Counted from the stretch's first letter, positions 1-9,040 are shown. The stretch is DNA of 51,121 nucleotides from Halobacteriales archaeon SW_7_65_23 (GCA_003022725.1 PXSQ01000053.1:1-51121), one strand, 5' to 3'. The notes: generated from the sequence alone by a model not told the origin. Translations and numbers: made by a program.

Positions 1-100
1 TTGGTCGGTCGAGACCCTTCTCACGGTTCTCTTGCGTCAACAACCGTGGTCGTTTGCGGTTGCGGTGCGGTATCAGTACCGAACTTTGTGAGGTACTGAG
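1..100. repeat. 100-bp direct repeat, left copy
   Basis: Nearly identical (2 mismatches seen) to positions 8280-8379 in the same orientation; the match ends at the same place and may extend left beyond the window. It contains an 8-bp inverted repeat (TCAGTACC / GGTACTGA, 11-nt loop, about 76-102). In one frame it reads like the N-terminal part of a transposase-like protein (WSVETLLTVLL...VRYQYRTL, then a stop), and the right copy has more of that frame upstream. The two copies bracket the whole surface-protein island, so they may mark how it arrived or was duplicated. The transposase reading is inference. Confidence 0.85.
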
Positions 101-297
101 GTTCTTCGTGAGACGGATTCGAAACGTGCGACGGAAGCCCAACCGTCGATAGCGGCGTCTGTCTTGGGTTCGATGAAGACAGTCCTGTATACCTGAAGAT
201 TAAAATGGCCAGGACTCAAATACAGGGGATACGCACGGGTATATGTCTTCGAATATCAAACGGCCGTCCGAGCGCCCCCCCCTCACCTGAAGCACAC

Positions 298-936
298 ATG
301 TTGGGTGCCACATCAACAGTGACCCCAGATCCGATCTTGGAGCGCATCGGTGACGCATCAACTGTACTTTTACTCGCACCATCGCTCGACTCCTGTGAGG
401 ATGACGCGTGTCTCGACTTGCTGACCGTCACGGATCCAGCCCAAGAGAACGTGCTGTCGATCACGTTCACGCAATCGGCCACCGAGCGGGTCCAACTCTG
501 GGATGAATATATCGAGGAGCGACCGGCACAAACAGGCATCATCAGTATTGGTGAAATGATGCGGTCGACGACTGCGGACACGTCCACCACGATCCAGCAG
601 TCGGCGGGGCCGCTCGTCATCGAGACCGTGTCCGACCCAAGTGATCTGACGGATCTCGGAATGACGATCAGTTCATTCCTCTCAGAGTGGGACACCAACG
701 ATAATCAGACGGTTGCCTGTTTCCACTCCATCACGTCACTCCTCCAATACGCGGATGTCCAGCGGGTATTCCGCTTTCTCCACGTACTAACTGGGAAATT
801 CGACTCCAGCGAGGTCGTTGCGCACTATCATATGGATCCAAGCGCACACGACCAACAGACAATCAGCACGCTCACTCCCCTCTTCGACGCGATTGTCGAA
901 CGCGATGAGAACGACGAATGGACCGTCCGACAATGA
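298..936 (+). CDS. DUF7504-like haloarchaeal protein (RecA-like fold, regulatory)
   Basis: A 212-aa soluble protein. The order of segments (VLLLAPSLDS, a short strand near LSITF, an IISIGEMMRS strand, SDLTDLGMTIS, then VACFHSITSLLQY and VFRFLHVLTGKF) fits the haloarchaeal DUF7504 group, which looks like a degenerate RecA/KaiC-type ATPase without a Walker A loop and often sits near signal-transduction genes. Start chosen at ATG 298 because family-like sequence begins soon after; an in-frame ATG at 205 would add 31 unconserved-looking residues. It points toward the divergent-end PKD gene (10 bp between stops). Function unknown; family assignment is from memory of the pattern. Confidence 0.65.
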   Translation: MLGATSTVTPDPILERIGDASTVLLLAPSLDSCEDDACLDLLTVTDPAQENVLSITFTQSATERVQLWDEYIEERPAQTGIISIGEMMRSTTADTSTTIQQSAGPLVIETVSDPSDLTDLGMTISSFLSEWDTNDNQTVACFHSITSLLQYADVQRVFRFLHVLTGKFDSSEVVAHYHMDPSAHDQQTISTLTPLFDAIVERDENDEWTVRQ

Positions 937-946
937 CATCCAGTGA

Positions 947-2854
947 TTAGCTCGGTGGGAAGCGAGCGGCATGAATCGGCTGGCTCGTCCCAACGTGATT
1001 CCGGTCATCAACCGCACGTACCTGAATCTCATAGCCACCTTCAGCGGGCAGATCAACACCACCATACACGGAAATGCGCTCGGGGCTCGCCGTGTACGTG
1101 GATGCCGTCCCGACATCGATTTGCTTCCGAACGACTACCGCACCGTCCTCGCCAGTAACGGTTATCTCGACTGTGTCAAGCAGCCCGCCGGGGGACTCGA
1201 CCCGGAGCTCGTCGATATCGATACAGTCCCGGTTCGGATTCCACGTGGGAGTCCCCACCGTCACCACCCGCGGCGCGTCGGCGGCGAACGCGTCGCGAAG
1301 TAGTTTCACTCCTCGATAGATACGGGCTACCGCTTCTTGAACCAGCTGGGACCGGATGAGAAGTGCAGGAAGCGCCACCGCGATCACAGCCAATACGACT
1401 GCCGTCCACGCGGAGACTGGTGACACGACATCCTGCACCGTCGCGACCACTCCGTTCCCGCTACCAGCACTAGCGCCGATCGTCGTCGTGGCCTCGCCAG
1501 TGGCGCCGAACTCGTCCTCGACAGCGACCCGAACAGTCGCCCCGGATTCAAATTCCCGTGTGATCGTCTCGCCAACGACAGTCTCCCCACTGGGGAGCGT
1601 CCACGTCACCGTAGCATTCCCGATTTCGTTGGTGACATTCGCATGGAGCGTCGTCTGCTCGCCCGGCGTGGCGTTGGTGGCTCCCTGGATACTGACAGTT
1701 GGGTCGTCGTTCACGAGGATCTGTTGGCGAGTTTGATTCGACCGTCCTTCGGCATCGGTGACCGTGAGCGTGACGTTGTAGCGACCCGGCTCCTCGAACG
1801 CCGTTCGAAGGTCGTCACCGGCCACTGTCGTCCCGTTCGGGAGCGTCCATTGGTACGTAACCTGACTCTCGGGGAAAACGGTGAAGACGTTGAAGCCGTA
1901 CGTCCGCGCCTCTAACAGCACCGTATCCGTGGACGTCTGCACCACTTGCGTCGGGAGTAGCTGCCAGCCCTCTGGGGTCTGCCGACCGATACGTGCCTCA
2001 GTCGGGTCGGTCTCAGTGAATTTGTCCCGCGCAACCCGGATGCGCACCGTCGCAGGCTGGTCACGCAGCTCTCGAGGCGGCGTAATCGACACGATTGCGG
2101 CGGGCTTGGGATCGCTGGTGATCGCGTTTGCAGTCCGGATGTACGACCGCGTCCCGGTCAACGTGACCGACTCACCTATGATCGCTTCGGGGTCTCCAGG
2201 CTGCCCATCGTCTGGCAGCGAGTCGAGAGTAGTCACAGTGACACTCTCACCGGCATCAATATCTCCCCCGTCGAAGATCACCTCGACATCACCTTCGTCA
2301 ATATCGGTTTCGGTATCATTCTCAGTCGGTTCCGTGTCTTCAGGCGTCTCGGTGCCGGTGGGATCGTCATCAGTATCGTCAGTGGTCTCCTCGTCAGTAT
2401 CGTCAACGGTCTCCTCGTCAGGATCACCCACAGTGACCGTGAGCGTTCCCGTATCCGGCCCCTCATTATGGGTGTCGACGACGAATCCAACCGAAAGCGA
2501 TTCGCCGGGCTGGAGCGTACGCGGACGTGCCTGACCGAGTTCAGCCTCGGGGTCGGAACCCGTATAGGCAGTAACATGTCCGCCCAGGTCCGTCGTCACC
2601 CACATCTTCACCGGCTCGTCGGTCGTCGCGGTGATGGTCACGACATCGTCGACCGTGGTGGTTGCCCGGTCGTTTAGACCCTCGAAGTCAATACGTAGTT
2701 CGCCGTCCTCGATAACGGCGTATTCGCCGTTCGGCCCCTCAGCGGGTGCGAGTTCGACCCTCCCGTCGACGTCGTCCGTCCCCGTGGTCACGGCTGCTGT
2801 CGCTGGGACGGCGACGACCGCAACGACGAGGAGCGTGACGACGATGCGATGCAT
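947..2854 (-). CDS. Secreted/membrane-anchored PKD-type surface protein with DUF1102-like N-domain
   Basis: 635 aa. Residues 1-21 form a Sec signal peptide. Residues about 30-145 are a beta domain sharing a block (LNDRATTTVDDVVTIT, 60-75) with the small DUF1102-type protein next door (LNENATSEFDDILTVT). Residues 144-190 are an Asp/Thr/Glu-rich linker. Two PKD/Ig-like repeats follow (about 331-382 with YQWTLPNG and YNVTLTVTDAEG; 385-462 with VTWTLPSGE). A single membrane helix lies at 481-500, and a 135-residue beta-rich tail follows that would be cytoplasmic if the signal peptide is cleaved. Several NxT/NxS sequons suit AglB glycosylation. Likely a wall-spanning or anchoring partner of the secreted subunit; role inferred from architecture and neighbours. 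Confidence 0.75.
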   Translation of the reverse strand: MHRIVVTLLVVAVVAVPATAAVTTGTDDVDGRVELAPAEGPNGEYAVIEDGELRIDFEGLNDRATTTVDDVVTITATTDEPVKMWVTTDLGGHVTAYTGSDPEAELGQARPRTLQPGESLSVGFVVDTHNEGPDTGTLTVTVGDPDEETVDDTDEETTDDTDDDPTGTETPEDTEPTENDTETDIDEGDVEVIFDGGDIDAGESVTVTTLDSLPDDGQPGDPEAIIGESVTLTGTRSYIRTANAITSDPKPAAIVSITPPRELRDQPATVRIRVARDKFTETDPTEARIGRQTPEGWQLLPTQVVQTSTDTVLLEARTYGFNVFTVFPESQVTYQWTLPNGTTVAGDDLRTAFEEPGRYNVTLTVTDAEGRSNQTRQQILVNDDPTVSIQGATNATPGEQTTLHANVTNEIGNATVTWTLPSGETVVGETITREFESGATVRVAVEDEFGATGEATTTIGASAGSGNGVVATVQDVVSPVSAWTAVVLAVIAVALPALLIRSQLVQEAVARIYRGVKLLRDAFAADAPRVVTVGTPTWNPNRDCIDIDELRVESPGGLLDTVEITVTGEDGAVVVRKQIDVGTASTYTASPERISVYGGVDLPAEGGYEIQVRAVDDRNHVGTSQPIHAARFPPS

Positions 2855-2915
2855 GAATACCTAGCGCTCTGTGGGCCGCAGTGAGCCGTCCAGGTCGCGA
2901 TGGTTGCGACCGAGA

Positions 2916-3449
2916 TTAGTTACCGTCGTCGGCGACGATTGTGACGTTGCTTGGAACGTCGCCCACGGCGTTATTTATTAGATTGAACTTTGCACGGACG
3001 TTCACACTTCCCCAATTGCCGCCACTGTAGCTGATCGATGCGGCCTCTCCACTGCCGACGAGCGTCGAGTTGTCATCCTGGTTCTCGAAGTTGAGTGCCG
3101 AACTCGACCCAACCCCGGTTACATCTTCGAAGTAGATGTCGTATGAACTCGCGATGGCGTCGCTCGTGCTCGGGTCGCCCGCGTTCACGGTGACCGTCAA
3201 GATGTCGTCGAACTCTGACGTCGCATTCTCGTTGAGGCTGTCGAATGTGAACTCCACCTGGTTGCCGTTCACCGAGACATAGCTCCCATCTCCGGAGAGA
3301 TCGAGGTAGGCACTGCCGTCACCGACTGTGTTGGCAGTGATCGTTCGTTTTGCGGAAACCTGTGAGAAGGCGCCGGACCCGAATGCGACGCCCCCACCAG
3401 CTACAATTGTACCCAATCCAACCAGAACCTTTCTGCGATTCATGCCCAT
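2916..3449 (-). CDS. DUF1102-type secreted subunit (TasA/camelysin-like)
   Basis: 177 aa; ATG at 3449 or 3443. The N-terminus (NRRKVLVGLGTIVAGGG, then GSGAFSQVSAKRTITA) is a signal sequence followed by the GAF-x-x-V-x-x-x-R pattern seen in haloarchaeal proteins linked to SipW-like signal peptidases. The mature part is an all-beta, Asn/Ser/Asp-rich domain with no catalytic motif and no C-terminal anchor, as expected for a secreted structural subunit. The next genes are a winged-helix membrane protein (divergent) and a signal peptidase. By analogy with Bacillus TasA/CalY, processed by SipW, it may form extracellular fibres; that analogy is inference, the family resemblance is moderate. Confidence 0.7.
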   Translation of the reverse strand: MGMNRRKVLVGLGTIVAGGGVAFGSGAFSQVSAKRTITANTVGDGSAYLDLSGDGSYVSVNGNQVEFTFDSLNENATSEFDDILTVTVNAGDPSTSDAIASSYDIYFEDVTGVGSSSALNFENQDDNSTLVGSGEAASISYSGGNWGSVNVRAKFNLINNAVGDVPSNVTIVADDGN

Positions 3450-3656
3450 TGTTGTCTCACCTGAATACGCGTGGTCTGCGTAGTCGCACGTATAACACCC
3501 TCTTACTTTGTATTAGGGTACTTGAAACCAGCGAAAGCTGAGCTTGAAAGCCACCACCATCCTCACCGAATCCGGCCGCACACGGAGTGAGAACAGACAA
3601 TAGAGACGAAATCATTATCAGACCACAGATATTCTTTGTTAGTAACGGGGCAAGCA

Positions 3657-4193
3657 ATGGGGACGAGCACCACCGACGAGGGTGACCGGAATGAGATGTT
3701 CCACCTGCTCAGCAACCACCGTCGGCGGTACACGATCCATTATTGTAAAGCTGAGGACGGGCCGGTCTCTCTCTCCGATCTCGCCGAGCAAATCACCGCG
3801 TGGGAACAGGACAAGGAACTCACAGAAATCACGTCCGCGGAACGCAAGACCGTCTACACGTCGCTCCAGCAAACCCACCTCCCGACGCTGGACGAGGCCG
3901 GGATGATTCACTTCGAGAACGGCGAAGTCGAACTCACCGACCGGGCCAACGAATTGGACGTGTATCTCGATATCGTCCCGAGCGACTCGGTTCCGTGGGG
4001 TATTTACTATGCCGGGTTGTCCGCGTTCGGATTTGTGGTCCTCGGTGGCGTCTCGGCCGGGCTGGTGCCGACTGACCCAGTTCCGACCCTCGGCTGGGCA
4101 GTACTGGTACTCACCCTGTTCGCTGTCTCTGCAGTCTATCACGTGTATCAGAGCCGCAGCTACCGCCTCGGTGAACTTGAAACCCCACCATGA
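3657..4193 (+). CDS. Winged-helix (DUF7344-like) regulator with two membrane helices
   Basis: 178 aa from ATG 3657. Residues about 10-95 are a winged-helix domain (EMFHLLSNHRRRYTIHYC, SLSDLAEQI, ERKTVYTSLQQTHLPTLDEAGMI) typical of the haloarchaeal DUF7344/HTH group. Two hydrophobic helices follow (about 116-138 and 145-165). Such membrane-tethered HTH proteins are common in Halobacteria beside surface or flagellar loci and are presumed transcription regulators. It is divergent from the DUF1102-type gene and convergent with the signal peptidase gene (7 bp between stops), so it may control this island. An upstream in-frame start at 3636 is possible. Confidence 0.7.
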   Translation: MGTSTTDEGDRNEMFHLLSNHRRRYTIHYCKAEDGPVSLSDLAEQITAWEQDKELTEITSAERKTVYTSLQQTHLPTLDEAGMIHFENGEVELTDRANELDVYLDIVPSDSVPWGIYYAGLSAFGFVVLGGVSAGLVPTDPVPTLGWAVLVLTLFAVSAVYHVYQSRSYRLGELETPP

Positions 4194-4200
4194 CGTTCTG

Positions 4201-5370
4201 TCACCAGAATCGTCGTAGTTTCCGCCTGATTCGAACCTTCAGCGGGACGTTCGGACTCGGACGCATCCGGAAATACCCCGTTCCGAAGATCGCAATCCCG
4301 ACGGTCACGATAAACAACGCCACAACGAGATCGACGGCCAGCAGCGCGACCAGCGGATGAATCGAATGGAGCGCACCGAGCACGCCAACCGGCAGGATGA
4401 GCAAGTAGCGAGACTCACGGACGCCGTACGTGTACTCACCCGTTTCACGCGGCGCATCCATCTGTACATGTATCGTCTGTTGCCCATTTATCCCGAGGAT
4501 AGCACGCTCCGGGTCGACAGATACGGGCGGGTCCGGCGAATCGGTGATGACGAGCGTGGGAAAAATCCCACTGTTATGCGTCTCGTAGGTGATGTTGGCC
4601 GTCTCGCCTGGAGCAACTACCTGTGAGTCTGCTGTCGGGGAGTCCGTCACGACCACCTCGATATTGTGGCCACCCGCTGGAAGCACCATTGCGAGGGTCG
4701 CCGCCGTGGTCACGACCATGGCCGCGAGCAGCACGACGACCCACACGGCAATAAGTTCGTCACGCGACCGCGACCGAGACGTCGAGCGGTTCGTCGCGCC
4801 GCCCGTGGCACCTGCTAAAAGCATCAGAATCATCCCGCCGAATACCATAGCTGTCCCGGTTTGATCGACGCCAAGAAAGTCAAATGGAGCGGCGATTGTC
4901 GACCGAATGCCAGAGACAGCAGTCCCGAGGTAGGGAATCGCGACGACTCCGCCATTAATCTGGACCGCATACGCGACGATATCGTCCTCAGTGACGTAGG
5001 GCTCGCCATCGTCCTGATCAGTGAACGGATTGGCATCGCCCCGTGTCACGTAGCCCTGTTCAGTCTCACCAACAATGCGGTGTGTGGTCAGCCCACCACC
5101 CTGGATAGTTTCAGCCTCATAAACGACTACGTCGCCGGGAGTTGGTTCGCCCGCAAGCATCGGTGGAACGGCGATGAATCCGTCACCTGGTGATAACGCC
5201 GGCTCCATGCTCCCGGTGCTGACGAACCCGAACAGGAGTGGCTGGCCGAGAAGCTGGCTGATGACCATCACAAGAATCATGCCCACCAACAACACGGTCA
5301 CCGTGCCGGTCACCAAGCGGCGGAGTTTCATCTGGAACTGCCTCCATTCTGCCCTGTCAGGACGTAACAC
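4201..5370 (-). CDS. Signal peptidase I, SipW/Sec11 type, with fused C-terminal membrane domain
   Basis: 389 aa (start possible at internal Met14, 5331). A first membrane helix (about 20-42) leads to the box-B serine in STGSMEP (Ser54), a histidine in TTHRIVG (His97, replacing the bacterial Lys), and TRGDANPF (Asp112 region). This is the Ser-His-Asp arrangement of archaeal, ER and Bacillus SipW enzymes, which cut signal peptides on the outer face of the membrane. About 200 extra residues follow: a helix near 168-188, another near 207-231, an Ig-like extracytoplasmic domain (about 235-310) and two terminal helices. The gene lies between the likely substrate genes and the DUF5305-like gene, so a dedicated rather than housekeeping role is likely. 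Confidence 0.88.
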   Translation of the reverse strand: MLRPDRAEWRQFQMKLRRLVTGTVTVLLVGMILVMVISQLLGQPLLFGFVSTGSMEPALSPGDGFIAVPPMLAGEPTPGDVVVYEAETIQGGGLTTHRIVGETEQGYVTRGDANPFTDQDDGEPYVTEDDIVAYAVQINGGVVAIPYLGTAVSGIRSTIAAPFDFLGVDQTGTAMVFGGMILMLLAGATGGATNRSTSRSRSRDELIAVWVVVLLAAMVVTTAATLAMVLPAGGHNIEVVVTDSPTADSQVVAPGETANITYETHNSGIFPTLVITDSPDPPVSVDPERAILGINGQQTIHVQMDAPRETGEYTYGVRESRYLLILPVGVLGALHSIHPLVALLAVDLVVALFIVTVGIAIFGTGYFRMRPSPNVPLKVRIRRKLRRFW

Positions 5371-5443
5371 CAGTAGGACTCAGACAATCCCAGCTGCGCC
5401 TGGTATATATGTGCAGATCTCGTCGGCCACGGACGCTCGTCGA

Positions 5444-6469
5444 TCAGACACCAAGCCATTCTTCGAACTCTGTATTCCCTTCCGCGTAGTAGTAGACGAT
5501 ATCGTCATCCACCACGCCGTACGCCTCATAGTGACGGTCATAAATGACACGCTTGTTCGAGTCGATAGCGATATCGACGATATCCTCAAGCGTATCGATG
5601 CTGATATACTGTTTTTCGGAGTTCGTGGGGAGATCGCCGCGCGAGATCCACTCATCATGCCGCGACCGCGCCAGTTCGGTTTCGATGGTGTCGAGGTCGA
5701 ATCCCCGGAGAGACGAAATGCCAAGAACGCCTGCAAGCCCCAACGCAACGACACCAAGCAGACTCAAGCCACCGACCCGCAGCAGATCGGGTGACTGAGT
5801 GATCTCTCGGCTCGTCGTTTCCTCGTGGGTCTGCCCGGCTGCCAACGACCCCTCCACCCAGTACGCCCGGTCAGTCAGCACGATCGGGGCGGTCGCATTG
5901 AGAGTGCCTGAATAGTCCGATGTCTCATAGGTGGCTCGAAGCCGAACGACTGTCTGGAAGGTACCGACTGCGCCGATCTCGGATCGACGCTCCGCGACAG
6001 TCTGCTGGACCGCCCGCATATCGACGGTTGTCTCGGTAACGAGCTGTTCCGTCGTTGGTTGCTGTTCGCTCGTGACGAGCATCCGTCGCGACGACCAGAA
6101 CGTCTCGCCATCCCGTGTCGCACGGTGCTGGAGAACGAGACGCTGCGTGACGTTCACAGATTCTCCCTCGGGGAGATCAGTCACCGTCCGGAATGTTAGA
6201 TTCCGCGTCTCATTATAGAAATAGACCGGTTTATTCTCAAGTGTCGCACCATCTTGATAGAGGTCGGTGTCGTTCGCCACGACGGCACTGGTCATCGTCT
6301 CGCTTGCGATCCGCTGGTCGTAGACCGTCGAGGAGACCTGCTCCGTAGGTGGGTTCGTGTACGCCGCGTAGGCGCCGCCGAATGTAAGGACGCCGACGAG
6401 CGCCAGCGCGACAGCTAGGGGGATACCGTATCGGGCAACCAACCACTTCGACTGGGCAGTGACCGACAT
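5444..6469 (-). CDS. DUF5305-like membrane protein
   Basis: 341 aa. An N-terminal helix (about 14-37, GIPLAVALALVGVLTFGGAYAAY) leads to an extracytoplasmic beta domain (about 40-225, with several N-x-T/S sequons), a second helix near 228-252, and a cytosolic C-terminal part with SIDTLEDIVDIAIDSNKRVIYDR and YGVVDDDIVYYY motifs, which match the haloarchaeal DUF5305 family as I know it. DUF5305 genes usually accompany SipW-type peptidases and DUF1102 proteins. It lies 73 bp upstream of the signal peptidase on the same strand, so the two are probably co-transcribed. No enzymatic motif is visible; a scaffold or assembly role is inference. Confidence 0.78.
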   Translation of the reverse strand: MSVTAQSKWLVARYGIPLAVALALVGVLTFGGAYAAYTNPPTEQVSSTVYDQRIASETMTSAVVANDTDLYQDGATLENKPVYFYNETRNLTFRTVTDLPEGESVNVTQRLVLQHRATRDGETFWSSRRMLVTSEQQPTTEQLVTETTVDMRAVQQTVAERRSEIGAVGTFQTVVRLRATYETSDYSGTLNATAPIVLTDRAYWVEGSLAAGQTHEETTSREITQSPDLLRVGGLSLLGVVALGLAGVLGISSLRGFDLDTIETELARSRHDEWISRGDLPTNSEKQYISIDTLEDIVDIAIDSNKRVIYDRHYEAYGVVDDDIVYYYAEGNTEFEEWLGV

Positions 6470-6727
6470 CAGCCGCCCGACGGGTAGACTACCTGTATTC
6501 CCGTACGTGCCATGTTGTAAATTATCTTATCTACGGTACTAACGGTCTTTTGGTTTTTGATTTCCCGTAGGCGCTCTTTAATCATATATTGCTGGATGTA
6601 TCCCCTCCCTACTGGCTACTCGTTCGCTCCGCTCACTGCGTTGCTCCTTGAGGAAGGGGCTTACTGCCTGAAATCAGCTAAAAATCCGATGGGTTTATCA
6701 AATGTGTCAGGACTACACTACATCAAG

Positions 6728-8122
6728 ATGCGTCGGCGCAAACGCGGTGAGAGTGGGCCTCTCACCCGGCGACGGCTGCTGTTGCTCGCGGGTGCGGGGC
6801 TGGCCGGCGCTGGAGTCACCGGTACTGGCGCCTTCGAGTCGGTGACGGGGGACCGGGTCACGGATGCCTCGACGGCTAGCGACCAGAACGCGCTGCTGGG
6901 GCTGTCCGGGTTCAAGGAAAATCCGGACTCGGTCTATAAGGAGCCACATGAAGTGACGGTCACGAACCAGACCGAGTCGACACTGACCGACAACCGGGTG
7001 CGGAGCGACATCAACGGCGGGAACGGGTACCTGGAGTTCCGGGACGTAGGTGAGTCGAACTCGACGACGAACAAGGCACTCGGGGACCTATCGCCGTCCG
7101 GGAGCGACAGTTTCGAAATCGTCACCGCGCCTGACGAGTCGGGCGAGGTCACCGACACGGTCACGCTGGAATACGCCGCTCCCGGGGACATCAGCATCAC
7201 GGTTGTCCGGGACATCACGGTGAATTTTAAGTCAGGAGCCCAACTCGTCTACGCGGTCGACAGTGCCAGCCAGCAGGCCGACATCCGGGTGTACGACGCT
7301 GTCAACGACGTCCTCAACAAGCCACCACAGTCGGTGAAGGCGGACGCCATCGGTGCGAAAGCCGCCGACTTCGTCGGTGATAGAAACGCCGACATCGCGT
7401 TCGTGTCGAGGGATGACGATGACGTGTACGCGACGTGGGAAGGCGCAAGCGGTGATATCGCCCTCGGCAAGGGAACGAACCCCAGCCTGAATAAACAGAA
7501 GACGCGGCTGACAGTCGGGCCGTGGCCGCCGTCGAGTCTCTCGGGGTCGCTGGTGCTGGCTGCGGACAGCGCCGCCTCGAAAATCGTCGGTATCGACGAC
7601 AACGGCGACACCGATATCATCGCCAACCCGTCCGACGGCTGTGGGGGCGTCGCCGGGGCGAAGGACATCGACGGAGACGGAAAGCTCGAATTAGTGTTTG
7701 TCGACAGCTCACAGCAGATCCAGTATCTGGAGCAGGACGGCACGACGACGGAGGTCCAGAACGGCGGCGTCGGGGCGAACAACTCGACCGGGTTCGGCTC
7801 CCCGGCGGTGTTCCCGGGGAGTCCGCCGAGCACCTCGTCGGACCTTCTGGAGATTCCGTACATCGACGGGAGCAATAACGTCGCACTGGTGACCTACGAC
7901 GGGGAGAAGACGGTGCTGAAAGAAGGCGGGGCGAAGAAGGCGGCAATCGCCCCCATTGACATCGACGGCGACGGCGACCTCGAACTTGCGTTCCTCGGCT
8001 CCAGCAACGGAAAAATCAAGTACGTCGACAACATCCGCGGGGAGACCAAGACCAAGACACTGCAGGCCGACGGCAGCCCGGTGGTCCCCCTCGAACGGGT
8101 GGGGCTCAACTCCAAAGCTTGA
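6728..8122 (+). CDS. Secreted FG-GAP/integrin-like repeat protein
   Basis: 464 aa from ATG 6728 (a longer frame from 6557 exists but its extra 57 residues look non-native). The N-terminus has a Tat-like twin-Arg stretch (LTRRRLLLLAGAG) followed by GTGAFESVTGDRV, the same GAF-x-x-V-x-x-x-R pattern as in the DUF1102-type protein, and then ALLGLSG. Residues 60-165 are a beta domain; from about 170 on there are beta-propeller blades with calcium-type loops DIDGDGKLELVFVD and DIDGDGDLELAFLG. FG-GAP proteins are adhesins or polysaccharide-binding surface proteins. It is likely an exported partner of the island, and the shared N-terminal motif argues for common processing. Confidence 0.78.
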   Translation: MRRRKRGESGPLTRRRLLLLAGAGLAGAGVTGTGAFESVTGDRVTDASTASDQNALLGLSGFKENPDSVYKEPHEVTVTNQTESTLTDNRVRSDINGGNGYLEFRDVGESNSTTNKALGDLSPSGSDSFEIVTAPDESGEVTDTVTLEYAAPGDISITVVRDITVNFKSGAQLVYAVDSASQQADIRVYDAVNDVLNKPPQSVKADAIGAKAADFVGDRNADIAFVSRDDDDVYATWEGASGDIALGKGTNPSLNKQKTRLTVGPWPPSSLSGSLVLAADSAASKIVGIDDNGDTDIIANPSDGCGGVAGAKDIDGDGKLELVFVDSSQQIQYLEQDGTTTEVQNGGVGANNSTGFGSPAVFPGSPPSTSSDLLEIPYIDGSNNVALVTYDGEKTVLKEGGAKKAAIAPIDIDGDGDLELAFLGSSNGKIKYVDNIRGETKTKTLQADGSPVVPLERVGLNSKA

Positions 8123-8279
8123 ACGGAGCGGGCGTGCCGGGACAGTATTCGTGCAGCGTGGAACGCACTGTCAGTAAGACGTGAGGTACCAGCGAACAAG
8201 CCACCTGACGACCGATTCACTCGGTAGAGATCGACCAGGAAAGCCTGACCCGAGAGTGGCAACGCTGTCGTCGTCGCGA

Positions 8280-8379
8280 TTGGTCGGTCGAGATCCTTCT
8301 CACGGTTCTCTTGTGTCAACAACCGTGGTCGTTTGCGGTTGCGGTGCGGTATCAGTACCGAACTTTGTGAGGTACTGAG
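8280..8379. repeat. 100-bp direct repeat, right copy, in a 447-bp gene-free stretch
   Basis: Direct copy of positions 1-100. Upstream (about 8216-8367) an open frame with no start codon reads IHSVEIDQESLTREWQRC...LLTVLLCQQPWSFAVAVRYQYRTL and then stops, which looks like a short piece of a transposase or other DNA-acting protein. The rest of 8123-8569 shows no convincing gene. The repeat has the same internal TCAGTACC/GGTACTGA inverted repeat as the left copy. Confidence 0.85.
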
Positions 8380-8569
8380 AATCGGCTCAAGTCTGGTTCC
8401 GGACGGGTGACCCATCACCTCGCCCTGAAGTCGGGGACGCTGAACGGGACTGGCGACTACTCGCCTTCCATAGTGTAATGGACAGACCGGGAGTCCACCG
8501 GCAAACCTCGCCGGTCACGGCGAGGTAGGTGATACAGGTTTTTTGCCCCTCGGTGTGTGGTTCTGCAGC

Positions 8570-9022
8570 ATGACCGACGCTGGCTACTTCGAGGACATCG
8601 AGGAAGGGACGGAAATCGACTGCGGGCGTCTGGAGGTCGAGCAATCGGAGATGGTCGAGTTCGCCGAACGGTACGACCCACAGCCCGTCCACGTCGATCC
8701 CGAGGCAGCGGCGGAGTCGATGTACGACGGCCTGATCGCGAGCGGCTGGCTGACCTGTGCGCTCACGATGCGACTGCTCGTGACTGGATTTCTCAATGAG
8801 ACGCAGGTCATCGCCGCACGCGGGGTGGACGACCTCCGGTGGCACCTCCCGGTGTACGCCGGCGACGAACTGACCGTCGACGCCGAAATCCTGGAGAAAT
8901 ACGCCGGCGACGACCCGACCTTCGGCCACGCGAAGGCGGCCATCAGAACGACGAACGGCAACGGACATGAAGTGCTGACGATGACGGGACTGGTGATCGT
9001 CGAGAAGCGCGGTGGCGGCTGA
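8570..9022 (+). CDS. MaoC-like (hotdog-fold) dehydratase
   Basis: 150 aa from ATG 8570. The sequence YFEDIEEGTEIDCG at the N-terminus, EFAERYDPQPVHVDPEAA (the hydratase-2 type Asp-x4-His region), GLIASGWLTCALTMRL and WHLPVYAGDELTVDAEI are the standard MaoC/R-hydratase order. Such enzymes hydrate 2-enoyl-CoA or related acyl thioesters. It stands alone, downstream of the direct repeat, so the pathway cannot be fixed from context. Confidence 0.88.
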   Translation: MTDAGYFEDIEEGTEIDCGRLEVEQSEMVEFAERYDPQPVHVDPEAAAESMYDGLIASGWLTCALTMRLLVTGFLNETQVIAARGVDDLRWHLPVYAGDELTVDAEILEKYAGDDPTFGHAKAAIRTTNGNGHEVLTMTGLVIVEKRGGG

Positions 9023-9040
9023 TCCCGAGTTCCTCGCCAG

